A stretch of DNA of 64,000 bases, taken from contig OZ038463.1 of NCBI GenBank assembly GCA_964036295.1, positions 34,549,295 through 34,613,294 on the forward strand. The letters are read 5' to 3'. The DNA comes from Plumapathes pennacea (taxonomy: Eukaryota; Cnidaria; Anthozoa; Antipatharia; Myriopathidae). Each line of letters opens with the position of its first letter. The stretch's first letter is position 1. Both the position numbers and the translations under genes were made by a program. Below are positions 47,901 through 57,178 of this stretch, in pieces. Under the pieces are notes generated by a model, which made no database searches, had not been told where the DNA came from, and saw only the letters and a program-made list of their open reading frames with translations.

Positions 47901-50900
47901 ATGCGAAATCAAATAGATTATAACAGAAGTGGTAATATTAAAGACATGATATTAATAGTACACTCAAGTTTTTAAGCTTGAAGCTATTATTTTTGTGACA
48001 TGAATAAGATTCCATCTAAAACACGGTTCGCATGCAAACTCGTTCGAACATCGAGCCCCTACTTGAGCAACAAATACTACTGCCAAAGTATTACCAGAGC
48101 ATTGCAACAGTTAGACATACCTTTAAGTAGTTTCACTGCAACAAACATTTTTCTCCCATCTCTTCTTTCATAAACTCCTTTCTTTACGACGCCAAACTCC
48201 CCTCCTCCTAGCACAGAGGAAGTTACCGTTAATCTTGCACGTGGAATCTCCCAGTTTCTATCGACGCCCATTAGTTTCAAGTATGTCCAGTCATCCATGT
48301 GTTCAATAAATTTCTCGTCTTGTGCATCGATAGCTTCATTCTTGGCCTCCACGTTCACAAAATGCACTCGGTCTTCTTGGTCAGGCTGCCGAGCTTGAAA
48401 AAAATGCGCCTGAGACAAAATGGAGACATATATTCAGTTGTACACCGTAAAAAGGCTTATATGCCAATTAAAGTTATATTTACATAATGTGTCAAAATTC
48501 GAAAGCTGGTTAGCTTCCCAAAACGTAATTAGCAATTGCTTTCGATAGTTTTCTGGCGGGGCAACTGACTGTGGTTGAGAGTAGATATCCAATACGGATT
48601 CCCTGTTTGCATGATACAGAACAATTTGAGTGAATCTAAGGAGCTGCATTTTTTTTGCATGTGTAACCTGCAATAATGAAATGCTACACCTTGTAAGAAC
48701 TGGTGCTTGTACGTTGGGTGTAACGAGGAGTACGACAATGAAAGTTCATTGACTAAAATTTGATGTGCATAAATTTTGCTAAACGTCAACTAATCCGCAA
48801 AATATAATAATTTCGCCGACTATAACAATAATGACAAAAGGACGGTAAAAATGCTGCTATAGTCTATTTAAGTTGTATGCGCGAGTGAATGTGTGCGAGA
48901 GGTTGGTTTCAAGAGTTTTCAAAAGTTCTTTGGAAAGTGCAAGCAACCTGGAGACTTTGTAGACAATTGTAAGAATTCTGACTTGAATAGCTGGTGAGAG
49001 TTATATATAAGGAAAATTTCAACATCAGTCGAGGAAATATTATAATATAAACATGAATATGAAGATGGGTCAATGTTTTGGTCAATAACACTTCAAACAA
49101 ACCTGCATGTCAAACCGTTGTTTCTTCCTTTTTTTGTTCTTCATCCTCACAAGAAGTACTGCGAGTAAGGCTATCACAGCTGCGCTGAGTCCCGCCACCA
49201 ACGACCACGTGACAACACTGGTGGACTGGGGCAAGGACTGGGATGGAGTAGGTGTAGAAACTACGCAGAAAACAAGAACGCAGACACAACGACTATCAGT
49301 AGCTCTTCACTTTCTTTACCCCAAAGAAAACTATGACGACGGAGAACTTTTATTTATTGTGGTAGAGATGGGGTACAACAGGGGTTAGAATATAAATGTT
49401 CTGTGAAAATGTTTGACGCGATAGATCAAGAAAGAGTTGTAAAAAAAGTATTTTTTAGCTCGAACACCAAGAACACCAAATTAACCTTTCGTTCAAGGGC
49501 TTCGGCATGCACAGTGCATTCAAGAGTTGAGGTATAAAGTTATATCCAGGTATATTTGCATGTCACATCGTAAACAACTCGACCGTTTTGAGTGTCGAAA
49601 GAAGTAAACGACCAAATAGGTGTTGCAACATCAACAACAACGTCAACAACAATAATAGTAAGTTGAGGTTGATTATTTCAAACCCGTTATTTAAAGAATT
49701 TAAAGATTAAACAACGAAAGGAACAACACAATGATCATTATAAACAATATTACAGGCGAAACGAGTTACAAATGTCTGCAAGATAATAATATTATTGGGT
49801 GTTACCTGTCTTAAAAACAAAAATTAACTGTGACACAGCGAAAGCGAGTTTGGGAAAACAACCGGAAGCGGGAGTGGGCCACTTTTACCAAACTTGATAG
49901 TGCAAATGTTGGGCCAGAAGAAAAAAAAATGTGAACAGGAAAACGGCACCGTTATAAGAACAGAATACCAGTTTTCTAAACTGGTGCGGCTCGTTTGCAA
50001 TCAGAACCGGATGACTATTTGGTGCTCCTGCGCTTGTTTACCACAGGAAACCAGTTCTCCAGAACTCTTCAAACAAAACTTGTCAGCAATCATTTTCGTG
50101 CTTCGGTGCAAGTGTAGAATTGTGAACGGCGAGAGTAATTTTTTGTGAGGTTTAAAACATGAAACTAGTTTCTGAGTTTGTAAATAGAAGGCTGTCTCAT
50201 TGTTACGTCACGGAGTTTAATAGTATAAAATGAGCGGACGTGGACCAGGAACTTCAAAAACCAAATAGCTTGTATTCGTACAAAACAATTTCATTCACAT
50301 GACATTGTATTTTTTGAGTGAACACTTTCTTACTACAGTGCAGCAATTTGAAGTGCCCTCTCTTTTTCCTTCGTCACAAGTGTGGCTCGAATCACTTTTC
50401 GTTTTTGCTTCCAAGCTGAAATTTCCCATTTCAGTCTGGCGATCACCAGCGGGTATTGGAACTGTCCTGGTGCTCGCCCACTGTGAGAATTTTGCATACC
50501 TTGAATATTTCATCACACTTTTTGGCCAAAATTACGTATCCTGTGATGATTTTGCGCGGCCGCTAGCAGCCGCGCAAAACAGGAATGTGGTGGCTGGGGC
50601 ACGTCATATGTCGCTAACAAGATCAGTCACTATGGGGTAATACAACGTATTATTCAGGATTACACTAAAGCAGCTAAGTACTTTCAAGTATCGCTTTGAC
50701 CGATTTCTAAAACCTTAAACTGGCATAAACTGGGCAAAAAGGCTTCATACTTACGGTACACATCATCTCGATAGGTGTGAATAATCCAGCAAACCAAATT
50801 GCTGACATTGCAAGTGTATTTTCCAGAATCTGCCGGCACAACATCTTTGAGATTGAGCACATATCGGTATTTACAAAGGAAAGGGGGAAATTCTTTTCTC

Positions 50901-52205
50901 GTTTGGAATTTCACTCCATTCTTGAACCAAACGACAGTGGGCTTTGGGCTTCTTTTCGATAGACAGTCTAGTTTGGTAGAGTCTCCAACTGGAACGGCAT
51001 ACAGTGTGCACGACATTATGGATGGATGCTCAATAAACGATGGCTTAACTAGAATAAAACAACAACAACAACAAGACAGACACACGAACATTAGATTTCG
51101 GGATGCCAACCCGCTTGGAGCCTCCAAATAGCGCGATACTACAGCATTAGCGTCGTGATTATTACCTTCGCTTATGCTCGGGGATAACAATTTTATTAAG
51201 CCAAAAAAAACTTTTTTTTTCGAATCTGACCAAGTTTGAAAAGTATCCAGATACCTTAAATTTCGTTGCCGTTTCCTTTAGCGGAGACAAACACCTTCCT
51301 TATTGTATTTTGATGCGCACTCCGCACGCATCTTTCAGACGATATTAGTATCAAATCATGAAAAGATTTCGGTTCTCGATGATATCTGGCACTTGATCGA
51401 GTCAATATTTGACACATCAGATTAAAAGTAACCAAATCTTAAACATTCTCTTACAGGTAATGTTGCTTCATCCTCTCCGCATTATCCGCTCCTCTTATGC
51501 GGTTTGAAAAATCTCAGCGGCAAAGTTGAATGGGGTAGCAACAAATGTTGTTCGTTACGACGTCGTTGTTTGCGCCATTTCTCAAACAAAAACTACTTGA
51601 GAAGTCAAAAACAACGAATGCTGCTTTATTCCCATAACGTGCCTTGTCGTTGTAATTTGATGATGATGGCGGCAAGCGCCGCCGCCATCATCTTCAAATT
51701 ATAAAAACAAGGCACGCTATGGGAATAAAGTACGTTTATTGTTGGGAGCCACAGTCTTGGGCTCCCAACAGTAAACGTAGCCAGGCCTTCAACGTTTTAA
51801 TTTCGACCCGAAATTTTTGAGAAGGTACCGTAAGTGGGGACGTAAGTGATCCCATATTTCTAACTCAATCCGCATAAGAGAAGTTTGATGGTTAAATGAC
51901 ACAATGACACGGTTAACTTTGCAAGAACACTTTTCCGTAGGCTTTGAATATTAAGAACCAAATACATTTGAACAAGTAAAAAAAAAAAAAAAAAAAAAAA
52001 AAATCAGTTCACGCGAACCTCACAGGGATTGTTGATCTACAATCACTCGTTTTACCAGCTCCACAGCATTATGGACAAAATCTCCAGTATTAATGAAAAA
52101 AAAAGTGCCTCTACCTGGGTAATCATCTGATAAGGACAAATCCACTCTCACCAGCAAAATGGCCACAAACAACACAGCGATATTTGACAGCGACGGAGGC
52201 ATCAT
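41833..52205 (-). CDS. Receptor tyrosine kinase with one Ig domain (FGFR/Tie-type kinase)
   Basis: Eleven minus-strand exons with consensus splice sites and matching phases: 52205-52115, 51048-50755, 49260-49103, 48409-48121, 47734-47624, 47309-47122, 46913-46791, 46187-46120, 45916-45876, 45490-45391, 41932-41833. They total 1563 nt, 521 codons without a stop. Order: signal peptide, one Ig domain, short Ser/Thr/Pro stalk, transmembrane helix, basic juxtamembrane stretch and a full kinase domain. The latter has the glycine loop [15 protein letters not shown], the helix-C Glu in [47 protein letters not shown], and [13 protein letters not shown]. It should phosphorylate tyrosines after ligand binding. 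The kinase is closest by eye to the FGFR/Tie/RET group, but the ligand cannot be told. PLE replaces the usual APE, and the activation segment (DFG to PLE) has one Tyr (HYILTSG). The last exon ends at a GTAAGA donor and the C-tail exon was not found. Read-through would add about 45 codons, ending at 41698. Confidence 0.9.
42060..42480. other. RTK intron with GACTAATCGTC-type short repeats
   Basis: 42150-42260 contains several copies of GACGCATTAGTCGTCTC and its inverse GACGACTAAATCGTC. No gene. Confidence 0.5.
42545..42740. repeat. ~45-bp minisatellite in the RTK intron
   Basis: About four units of TCGAAGTCGAAAACTCTT plus a variable AATTCTCATGAA part. Frames through it on both strands look like 14-residue repeats (ESKSKTL...), but this follows from the period and no gene is implied. 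Confidence 0.85.
42762..44072. mobile_element. Long palindromic element, arms ~400 bp
   Basis: 43316-43637 and 43677-43997 are inverted copies with about 90% identity (GGCAAGGGAAAACAG, ATTTGCAGAGCCTTCCAAAT, AAGTCTAGGATC/AAGTCCAGGATC). They are separated by a ~40-bp spacer and have outer arms at 42762-42848 and 43998-44072. The left arm is interrupted by the hAT-like element 42849-43307. The left arm can be read from ATG at 43317 as [19 protein letters not shown] with a stop 57 codons on. I cannot assign it, and the right arm breaks the same frame early. It lies in the last RTK intron. Confidence 0.85.
42849..43307. mobile_element. hAT-like non-autonomous element with 8-bp duplication
   Basis: CCAACAAC is duplicated at 42841-42848 and 43308-43315. 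The ends are short inverted repeats: GAGAGCACCCAACC at the left and AGGAGCACCCATCG (reverse complement) at the right. Removing it restores the palindrome arm, since CCAACAACATGTCAG matches the other arm. An 8-bp duplication with short ends is the hAT pattern. It encodes no transposase. Confidence 0.85.
44073..45390. other. RTK intron; dispersed repeat A at 44815-45240
   Basis: 44815-45240 shares GTCGTCTTTTCTCTAGACG, TTTTGAAGATGAGCTTCGC and GCATTAGCGTCGTGAATAT with the copy at 13480-13845. The rest (44073-44815) has no recognisable feature. Confidence 0.6.
45391..45490 (-). CDS. RTK exon 10: kinase C-lobe
   Basis: A 100-nt exon, phase 1 to 2, acceptor CATTTTAG, donor [28 protein letters not shown] and [12 protein letters not shown] correspond to the G-helix region (GxxPYxG...L..G.R...P..C) of receptor tyrosine kinases. 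Confidence 0.9.
45876..45916 (-). CDS. RTK exon 9: helix F micro-exon
   Basis: Only 41 nt, phase 2 to 1, between TGTTTAG and G|GTGAGT. With the flanking bases it encodes [15 protein letters not shown], the conserved helix F of kinases. Its size means that it cannot be found as an open frame, only by splice phase and motif. Confidence 0.9.
46120..46187 (-). CDS. RTK exon 8: P+1 loop
   Basis: A 68-nt exon, phase 0 to 2, acceptor TTTGTATAG, donor [28 protein letters not shown] is the P+1 loop typical of tyrosine kinases, except that PLE stands where APE is usual. Confidence 0.9.
46791..46913 (-). CDS. RTK exon 7: catalytic loop and DFG
   Basis: A 123-nt exon of phase 0-0 between TTCTTGCAG and [24 protein letters not shown] contains the catalytic Asp and Asn in the tyrosine-kinase form, [10 protein letters not shown] the metal-binding Asp, and HYILTSG the single Tyr of the activation loop. 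Confidence 0.93.
47122..47309 (-). CDS. RTK exon 6: hinge and kinase insert
   Basis: Acceptor TTTCCTCCAG, donor CAG|GTCAGTG, phase 1 to 0. [19 protein letters not shown] is the hinge. A short acidic insert ([11 protein letters not shown]) precedes [20 protein letters not shown] (helix E). A run of about 23 T (plus strand) sits in the intron just before the acceptor. Confidence 0.92.
47624..47734 (-). CDS. RTK exon 5: kinase helix C
   Basis: A 111-nt exon of phase 1-1. [20 protein letters not shown] carries the helix-C Glu that pairs with the exon 4 Lys, followed by [17 protein letters not shown], the typical strand 4-5 sequence of receptor tyrosine kinases. Confidence 0.92.
48121..48409 (-). 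CDS. RTK exon 4: juxtamembrane region and kinase N-lobe start
   Basis: Acceptor TTTGTCTCAG, donor AAAG|GTATGT, phase 0 to 1. The acidic juxtamembrane stretch includes [20 protein letters not shown], with a Tyr that could be regulatory (inference). Then [20 protein letters not shown] gives the nucleotide-binding loop, and MFVAVKLLK the ATP-anchoring Lys. Confidence 0.93.
49103..49260 (-). CDS. RTK exon 3: stalk, transmembrane helix, stop-transfer
   Basis: Acceptor CTGCGTAG, donor CAG|GTTTGT, phase 1 to 0. It encodes a Ser/Thr/Pro-rich stalk ([15 protein letters not shown]), then a membrane helix ([20 protein letters not shown]) and the basic stop-transfer [11 protein letters not shown]. This places the kinase inside the cell. 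It is not an open frame with its own Met, so it is easily missed. Confidence 0.9.
49261..50754. other. RTK intron with a solo fragment of the 990-bp satellite
   Basis: 49515-49612 is repeat B. Joined to it, 49613-49780 (AAATAGGTGTTGCAACA, TTGAGGTTGATTATTTCAAA, GGCGAAACGAGTTACAAATG) is a piece of the satellite monomer from the left of the window. A small GC palindrome GCGCGGCCGCTAGCAGCCGCGC is at 50549-50570. I found no further Ig exon. Confidence 0.7.
50755..51048 (-). CDS. RTK exon 2: Ig domain
   Basis: A 294-nt phase 1-1 exon between TTTTATTCTAG and C|GTAAGTATG. It encodes [28 protein letters not shown] (first Cys), [13 protein letters not shown] (core Trp) and [11 protein letters not shown] (second Cys), a complete small Ig domain. 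It is the only Ig exon found for this receptor. Confidence 0.9.
51085..51195 (-). repeat. Dispersed repeat A, partial copy in RTK intron 1
   Basis: GACACACGAACATTAGATTTCG, GCTTGGAGCCTCCAAATAG and GCATTAGCGTCGTGATTATT match 13738-13842 and 45120-45235. Only the end containing GGGGATAA is present. Confidence 0.65.
51624..51770. mobile_element. Two hairpins in RTK intron 1
   Basis: CTTTATTCCCATA(A)CGTGCC, AATTTGATGATGATGGCGGC and the inverse form a ~107-bp hairpin centred near 51677. Next to it, TTGTTGGGAGCC/GGCTCCCAACA at 51740-51770 forms a second, with GTTTA(T/C)TG outside. Probably a foldback MITE. A poly-A run is at 51978-52003. Confidence 0.7.
52115..52205 (-). CDS. RTK exon 1: signal peptide
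   Basis: [20 protein letters not shown] followed by [10 protein letters not shown], donor CCCAG|GTAGAG in phase 1. Two adjacent ATGs at 52205 and 52202. The hydrophobic core [10 protein letters not shown] and small residues before DLS fit a cleaved leader. The frame continues open upstream to 52397, but those residues are not leader-like, so I chose this start. Confidence 0.8.
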
Positions 52206-52503
52206 GCCGAATGGAACCACAATGTTTTTAGGCTCGCGTTCAGCACGAGGTGCTGAAACGCGGAGCTTCATGCGATTAGTCCAACTGGAATGTCCCGTGT
52301 CCCGGTGCTGCCAATAACAATGGGTTCCAAATATGCAAATATGGAAGTCGTTCTGTTCCCAATTTGGGCAGTATCGATATGACCGACATTGCAACAAAAT
52401 CGAGAACGCGATCGTCGAAGTAGTTTTGTAGTGGCATTTTTAAGCGTCCCACCTTATTGCAGTTAGACTGCGTCATGGCAAATGGTTTGAACCCAGGAGT
52501 GTA

Positions 52504-52692
52504 AACAGTAGGTTGGTTGTGATCGTCCGGGTTAGAGTAGTCTCCAGAAAGACTGTTGTGACTGACGTCACAACAGTCTTTCTGGAGACTACTCTAACCC
52601 GGACGATCACAACCAACCTACTGTTAGACTGCGTCAACAACAGTCTTTCTGGAGACTACTCTAACCCGGACGATCACAACCAACCTACTGTT
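52504..52692. repeat. Perfect 59-bp-arm hairpin plus a tandem third copy
   Basis: 52504-52562 and 52567-52625 are perfectly inverted (AACAGTAGGTTGGTTGTGAT, TAGAGTAGTCTCCAGAAAG) around a 4-nt loop, TGAC. The right arm is repeated once more with a 67-bp period (to 52692). It lies about 300 bp upstream of the RTK start codon, in the likely promoter region. It is non-coding. Confidence 0.9.
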
Positions 52693-52886
52693 AGACTGCG
52701 TCAGTTAGTCAGTCCGTCATGCTGTGTCAACAATTGCCTTTGAAAGTTAAGCATCAGCGAATAAAATCCGAAGACTCTGAGAACAAAACAAAACGCTAGA
52801 TGGATAGGCTGTTATCACATAAAAATACGCGCTTTGATGTGAAGCGAAAGCACTACGCTGTAATTTAAGGATGCGACATCACAAGG

Positions 52887-55050
52887 TTGACTCATCAGAT
52901 CATGGCAAGAAAGAACGAAAGGCGCGCGAGAAAAGGAGGAAAGTATATATTGTGTTGCTGGAGGGCCACACAATGTCAGTTGCAAGAACGGCTCATACTC
53001 AGATGGTGTTTCAATGCATCTATTTCCAAAAGACGAAAATTGTGGGTGCGATTTGTTCGAAAACACAGACCGAACTTTGTACCTTCTGAGTCATCTGCCC
53101 TGTGCTCTGTGCATTTCGAGGCAACATGCTACACGAGATTGAGTGGCATTACGATCTCAGATAATTCTTCAAAGGAGAAGAGAATCCTCCAAAAAGGTTC
53201 AGTGCCAACCAAAGACATAAGTGCTACCGACAACGTGACAAATCTAAGTCAGCGGCGTGCCGTTTGGTCAGCTGAAAATGTTTTGTTAAAAATGTAGTAT
53301 TTACGATTTGAGTACAGCGGACCCTCGAGGTTGTTTGAGAAAACTTGTGACACGTCTTCTCAGACAGCCTCAAAGTTTTCGTTTACTCAGTGCAATATCC
53401 GGAAACCTAAAATCCGCCATCTACAAAAGGAAAACAGCAAACTACGGAAGCACTTGGCAAAGATCAAGGTCACTGTGGAGCAACTGAAAGGACGGGTAAG
53501 TTCAAGATAATGATTATCATATTTATTTTTGAGCCAGTTATCAGAGAATCGAAAGTGGAAGAGAGACAGTTGAAGTACGGGGTTATTTGTTGAAAATCTA
53601 TATTTCAATATCTTTCGGCAGAATCAAGAATTAGAACATGAAAAGACAGAAGAGGGGAAGAACGATGAAAACAGTGAAAGTTCCAGTGAAATCGATGTTG
53701 ATGAGTATGATGACGACTGGCTTACAGAGGGCGAGGATGAGGATGAAGACCCAGGCTGGGCTGGCATGGAGCAAGGCATTGAAACCAACCGTGATAGCTG
53801 ATGATGAAGACAAACATTACACAGGAAAAAAATGACATCCGGTGAGAAAAATGTCACTAATTGGGTAGGGGTTATTGGGAGTGTTGCAATATAGTCCTTT
53901 CCAATTTACTTCTTTTTACTGAACTTATAATTTACTTCACTAATTGCGCAGAATTGCAAACAATCCTGGCCTGGATGAACCCAAGTTCATCGTTTTTTAT
54001 TCCAAGCTGCTAGCCATATTTTCATTGTTTTGTTTTAAATGTAAAGATGGGAAGCCAGAAGTGAGCATGAAGAAGAATGGTACAATGGTTACTATCTATC
54101 AAGTTTGTAGGAACTGTGGTGCAAAATCTTTTGAGTGGAAATCACAGCCATTCATACTGGGGAAGTATCCAGCTAGGAACATTCTCCTGAGTTTTGCCAT
54201 ATTCTAATGGCTGGTGCTTCTGTTACCAAGGTATTGCTGGTCTGCAGGCATCTTGGCCTATCTGTGTATTGTGCATGTACCTTTTTCCTCCACCAAACCA
54301 GGTTCCTCTTTCCTATCATTCTTCAACACTGGGAGACGTACAAAGCAGTACTGATAAATCAGCTAAAGGCAGTCAAAGATGTTTCATGGAGTGGGGATGG
54401 CAGATTTGATTCTATGGGTCACTCTGCCAAATATGGTGTATAAAATGTTCTGCTCTTCTATTTAAAAAGTAGTACATTTTGAACTTGTTCAGGTAAGAAT
54501 ATTAACTGATTTTTAATATCTGACTTATACAAGCATTATGATACACGAGAGACAGACATTCAGAATGTATACTCCCTCAATATTCCAACACTTTTGCTGT
54601 TCACAAAATTTTCAAGCAAATCAGGTCAACAACAGTGGGCAAATGGAATTGAAGGGTGCTATATATGGACTGCTTTAAGTTTCTGAAGGCTGCTGGGCTA
54701 TGCATTGACATCTTTGTGTCAGACAGACACAGATCTTTTGCCAAATGGATACGGGAAAATCAGCCAAGTACAAAGCATTTTTTTGACATTTGACATGTTG
54801 CTAAATCAATAAGCACAAAAATGCTACAGGCTAGCAAGGGAATTGGGTGCGAAAAAATAAAAGACTGGATAAAGAGTGTTCGAAAAAAACCTATACTGGT
54901 GTGCCACATCCACTAGTCAAGGCTTTGGGGATCTAATTGTTGCCATTAGTGGACCTCATACCCGATACATGTGAGCAAACACAGCAACCACCCAGACCCT
55001 CTCTACCCAAAATGTGCTCATGCAAAAATGTCATCAAGATTATGGATAAA
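52887..55050 (+). pseudogene. Decayed THAP-domain transposase-like gene
   Basis: The THAP zinc domain is spread over two frames: VSMHLFPKDEN, then WVRFVRKHRPNFVP and LCSVHFEATCYTRL, ending VPTKD. A coiled-coil piece (RHLQKENSKLRKHLAKIKV, 53405-53505) ends at a GTAAGT donor. An acidic exon (53621-53801; EIDVDEYDDDWLTEGEDEDE) follows. From about 53950 comes a zinc-ribbon/transposase body: EPKFIVFYSKLL, CFKCKDG, VCRNCGAKSFEWKSQPF, then WSGDGRFDSMGHSAKYGVY. After that, many stops interrupt recognisable pieces (SDRHRSFAKW-like, NLYWCATST, HPLYPKCAHAK). This body is the large transposon-derived family seen in fish and cnidarian genomes, recognised from memory. Frameshifts and stops show that it is dead. 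The antisense frame at 53624-53857 is a shadow. Confidence 0.75.
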
Positions 55051-55212
55051 GAATGGTAGGTAGATTCCCTTATGATCAGTACAAATCATAATGACCATAA
55101 ACATTTTTCTTCCCCTTATTCATCCTCTTTCCTATTTGAATCAATATGTATAAATTCAAAGAGTTATCAATATTTATAATTTATTTTTGCAGGAACAACA
55201 CCATTTGACAAA

Positions 55213-55757
55213 TTAAAACCCATCTTCTTGGGCAGCGAGGTTTCGATGGTAAATTTCTATGCTAAGGATGTCTGAATCCGATGAATATTTTTCTTCCACT
55301 ACTAGAACTGCCTCATTTGTAACCGCGCCGAAATCAGGGTGGTCAGTTATACACTTTACATCTAACCCATCGAAAACTAATTTTCCAGATGCTTGGATGA
55401 CTTCTTGGCAGCAACGGTACTCTCTTGCGCTCACGAGCAATTCGACACTACATTTATCACACAAGCACCTTCGCGCAAGAAGAGACAAATCAATCTAAAT
55501 TTCAAACAATAACTTTATTTACAAAAGCATAATTACCATGTGTCAACCGTGATCTCTCGCTCAAATCTCGATTCCAAGATCCCAGGCGTTAGACCATCGG
55601 AATCGGAATCGGAATCGGACGAGTCAGGTCCAGAAGGTTCGTCTTGATACGGCTCGAATAGTCCGCTCGCCTCACCTATTTCGTCTGAACTTGACTGCCC
55701 AGTCTCTTCCTTACTTTCAGAGGTAGTGGAAGATAAATATTCAGACATCCTTAGCAT
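55213..55757 (-). pseudogene. P2X7-tail-like zinc domain gene, cut by an inverted copy of its own first exon
   Basis: Exon 1 (55757-55537) gives MLRMSEYLSSTTSES and an acidic, Ser/Asp-rich stretch. It joins in phase to exon 2 (55468-55213): WCLCDKCSVEL, YRCCQEV, VKCITDHPDFGAV. The W-C-x-C-x2-C...CC.E...CITDHP.F pattern is that of the intracellular ballast domain of P2X7, present as many stand-alone genes in cnidarians (family knowledge). After about NEAVL the frame enters sequence that is the reverse complement of exon 1 (55229-55280 against 55730-55788) and stops, so the rest of the domain is missing. Confidence 0.7.
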
Positions 55758-55759
55758 AG

Positions 55760-56780
55760 AAATTTACCATCGAAACCTCGCTTGGCATGAAGAATCAGTG
55801 AAGTCATCCTTGTGACGTCAGACACCGCTGAGAATTGCAGGCTCAGAATTCAAAACTGTCGCCAATAAAGCTTGTTTTCCAAAACCCATACGAGTGATCT
55901 TTTCAAAGAAAAATATCTCCTTTCAGCCTTTTATCGTCCTACAGGTGTTGAAGAAGTTATACAAAGGGAAAAAACAGGGGCTTCAATCAGGAAGCTTTCC
56001 TCTTCCGAATGCTGCCCAAACATTTTTACGAACGAGCTTCAGTTAAGCGAAAAGCGCAATTTATTATCAGATCCCATACATTTCTTTGTTATTTCTTGAG
56101 CGGCTCTCAGCGTGAAACCTGATGCCTTTTCCATGATCGCGCAACCGGATGTCTGAAATTTCTGGCGATGCAAAAATCTTTCCGAAAACGGCGTATCCAA
56201 TGTAAACGGAAGGCCTATCCGGTACGTTCTTGCGACGTTACGGAAAGCTATCCGGTATAGTGTAAACGTAGCCTAAGTCTTTGATCAATTAAATAGCAAA
56301 GTATTTATAGTTTGATTGAAGTTTTTGTCGAGAACTGTACTGGTGTTTTCAGTGCTGTTTGGGGGTTTTGAGTTGAACCGCAACCTTGTGCGAAAAAACG
56401 AAAACACCTTGGCTTTCAACCGGCTACTATTACCGCGAGGGTGTAACGAAAACGAAGACCTAAGACCCAGAAAACGAAGACCCCAAAATAAATTAACATA
56501 AATTTGCGGGGTCTTCGTTTTCTGGGTCTTCGTTTTCGGTTTTCGGTGGTGGGTGTATCGAAAACGAAAACCCCAAAGGGAATCGTCCACTTTCCTGTAT
56601 TTTGCGCGTGGTTTCTCTTGAAGTTATCTATCTACGGTGTTTTGTAGCGCTTATCGTGCTGTCAGCTTTTCTGCCATGTTGTTTACTTGTGGCGTAGCAC
56701 CGCTGACCGGCTCACCTTTCGCGCGCACAAGCAACACGCGCCAGACAATGCAAATTTAACCAAGTTCTATAATACTATAA
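55760..56780. other. Repeats E and a CGAAGACC hairpin; no gene
   Basis: 55985-56172 is repeat E (first copy 27345-27540). 56172-56280 ends CCGGTATAGTGTAAACGTAG, transposon-end-like. 56450-56540 is a hairpin of AACGAAGACC...CCCAGAAAACGAAGACCCC with its inverse. Related TCTTCGTTTTC phrases occur at 21190-21240. Confidence 0.6.
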
Positions 56781-56811
56781 TTTCGGATATATATTTTACG
56801 ACTTCGGTTAT

Positions 56812-57178
56812 TACCTGACCCGGCAGAATCTTAGTGCTGCAATGTTCTGAGGAAGTATGTGTTTCTGCACGAATCTTTGTGAAGGAACATTGTATGGAAG
56901 TGAAGTCAAATTCAGGTAAAATAGCTTGTAGCCGTCCAGTTTCAGTAGTCTTCTTGTCGTTGCGATCATAACTCAAACAAAATAAATAAGATCTCGCCCG
57001 TGCGAAGTAAGCATCTCGGCTTTTTTTGGACCAAATTTCAGCCATTTGGGATCTTTCTCTTACTACCTGACCAGACAGAATCTTAGTTGCTGCAATGTTC
57101 CCAGGAAGTGGATGTTTTGACACGAATCTTTGGGAGGGAATATTGCGCGGAAGTGAAGTCGAAATCAGGTAAAACCGT
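56812..57178. repeat. Two direct ~115-bp copies, 251 bp apart
   Basis: CAGAATCTTAGT(T)GCTGCAATG...GCACGAATCTTTGTGAAGGAA...GGAAGTGAAGTCAAA at 56812-56935 is repeated at 57063-57178. Minus-strand frame 56767-57222 spans both and shows the internal repeat (TKIL.GQV). No known domain. Confidence 0.7.

Noticed and set aside
50295-50516. Additional Ig exon of the RTK
   Set aside because: No Cys-Trp-Cys pattern and no fitting splice sites. The surrounding sequence looks like repeat.
53624-53857. Serine-rich secreted protein on the minus strand
   Set aside because: Antisense of the Asp/Glu-rich exon of the THAP relic.
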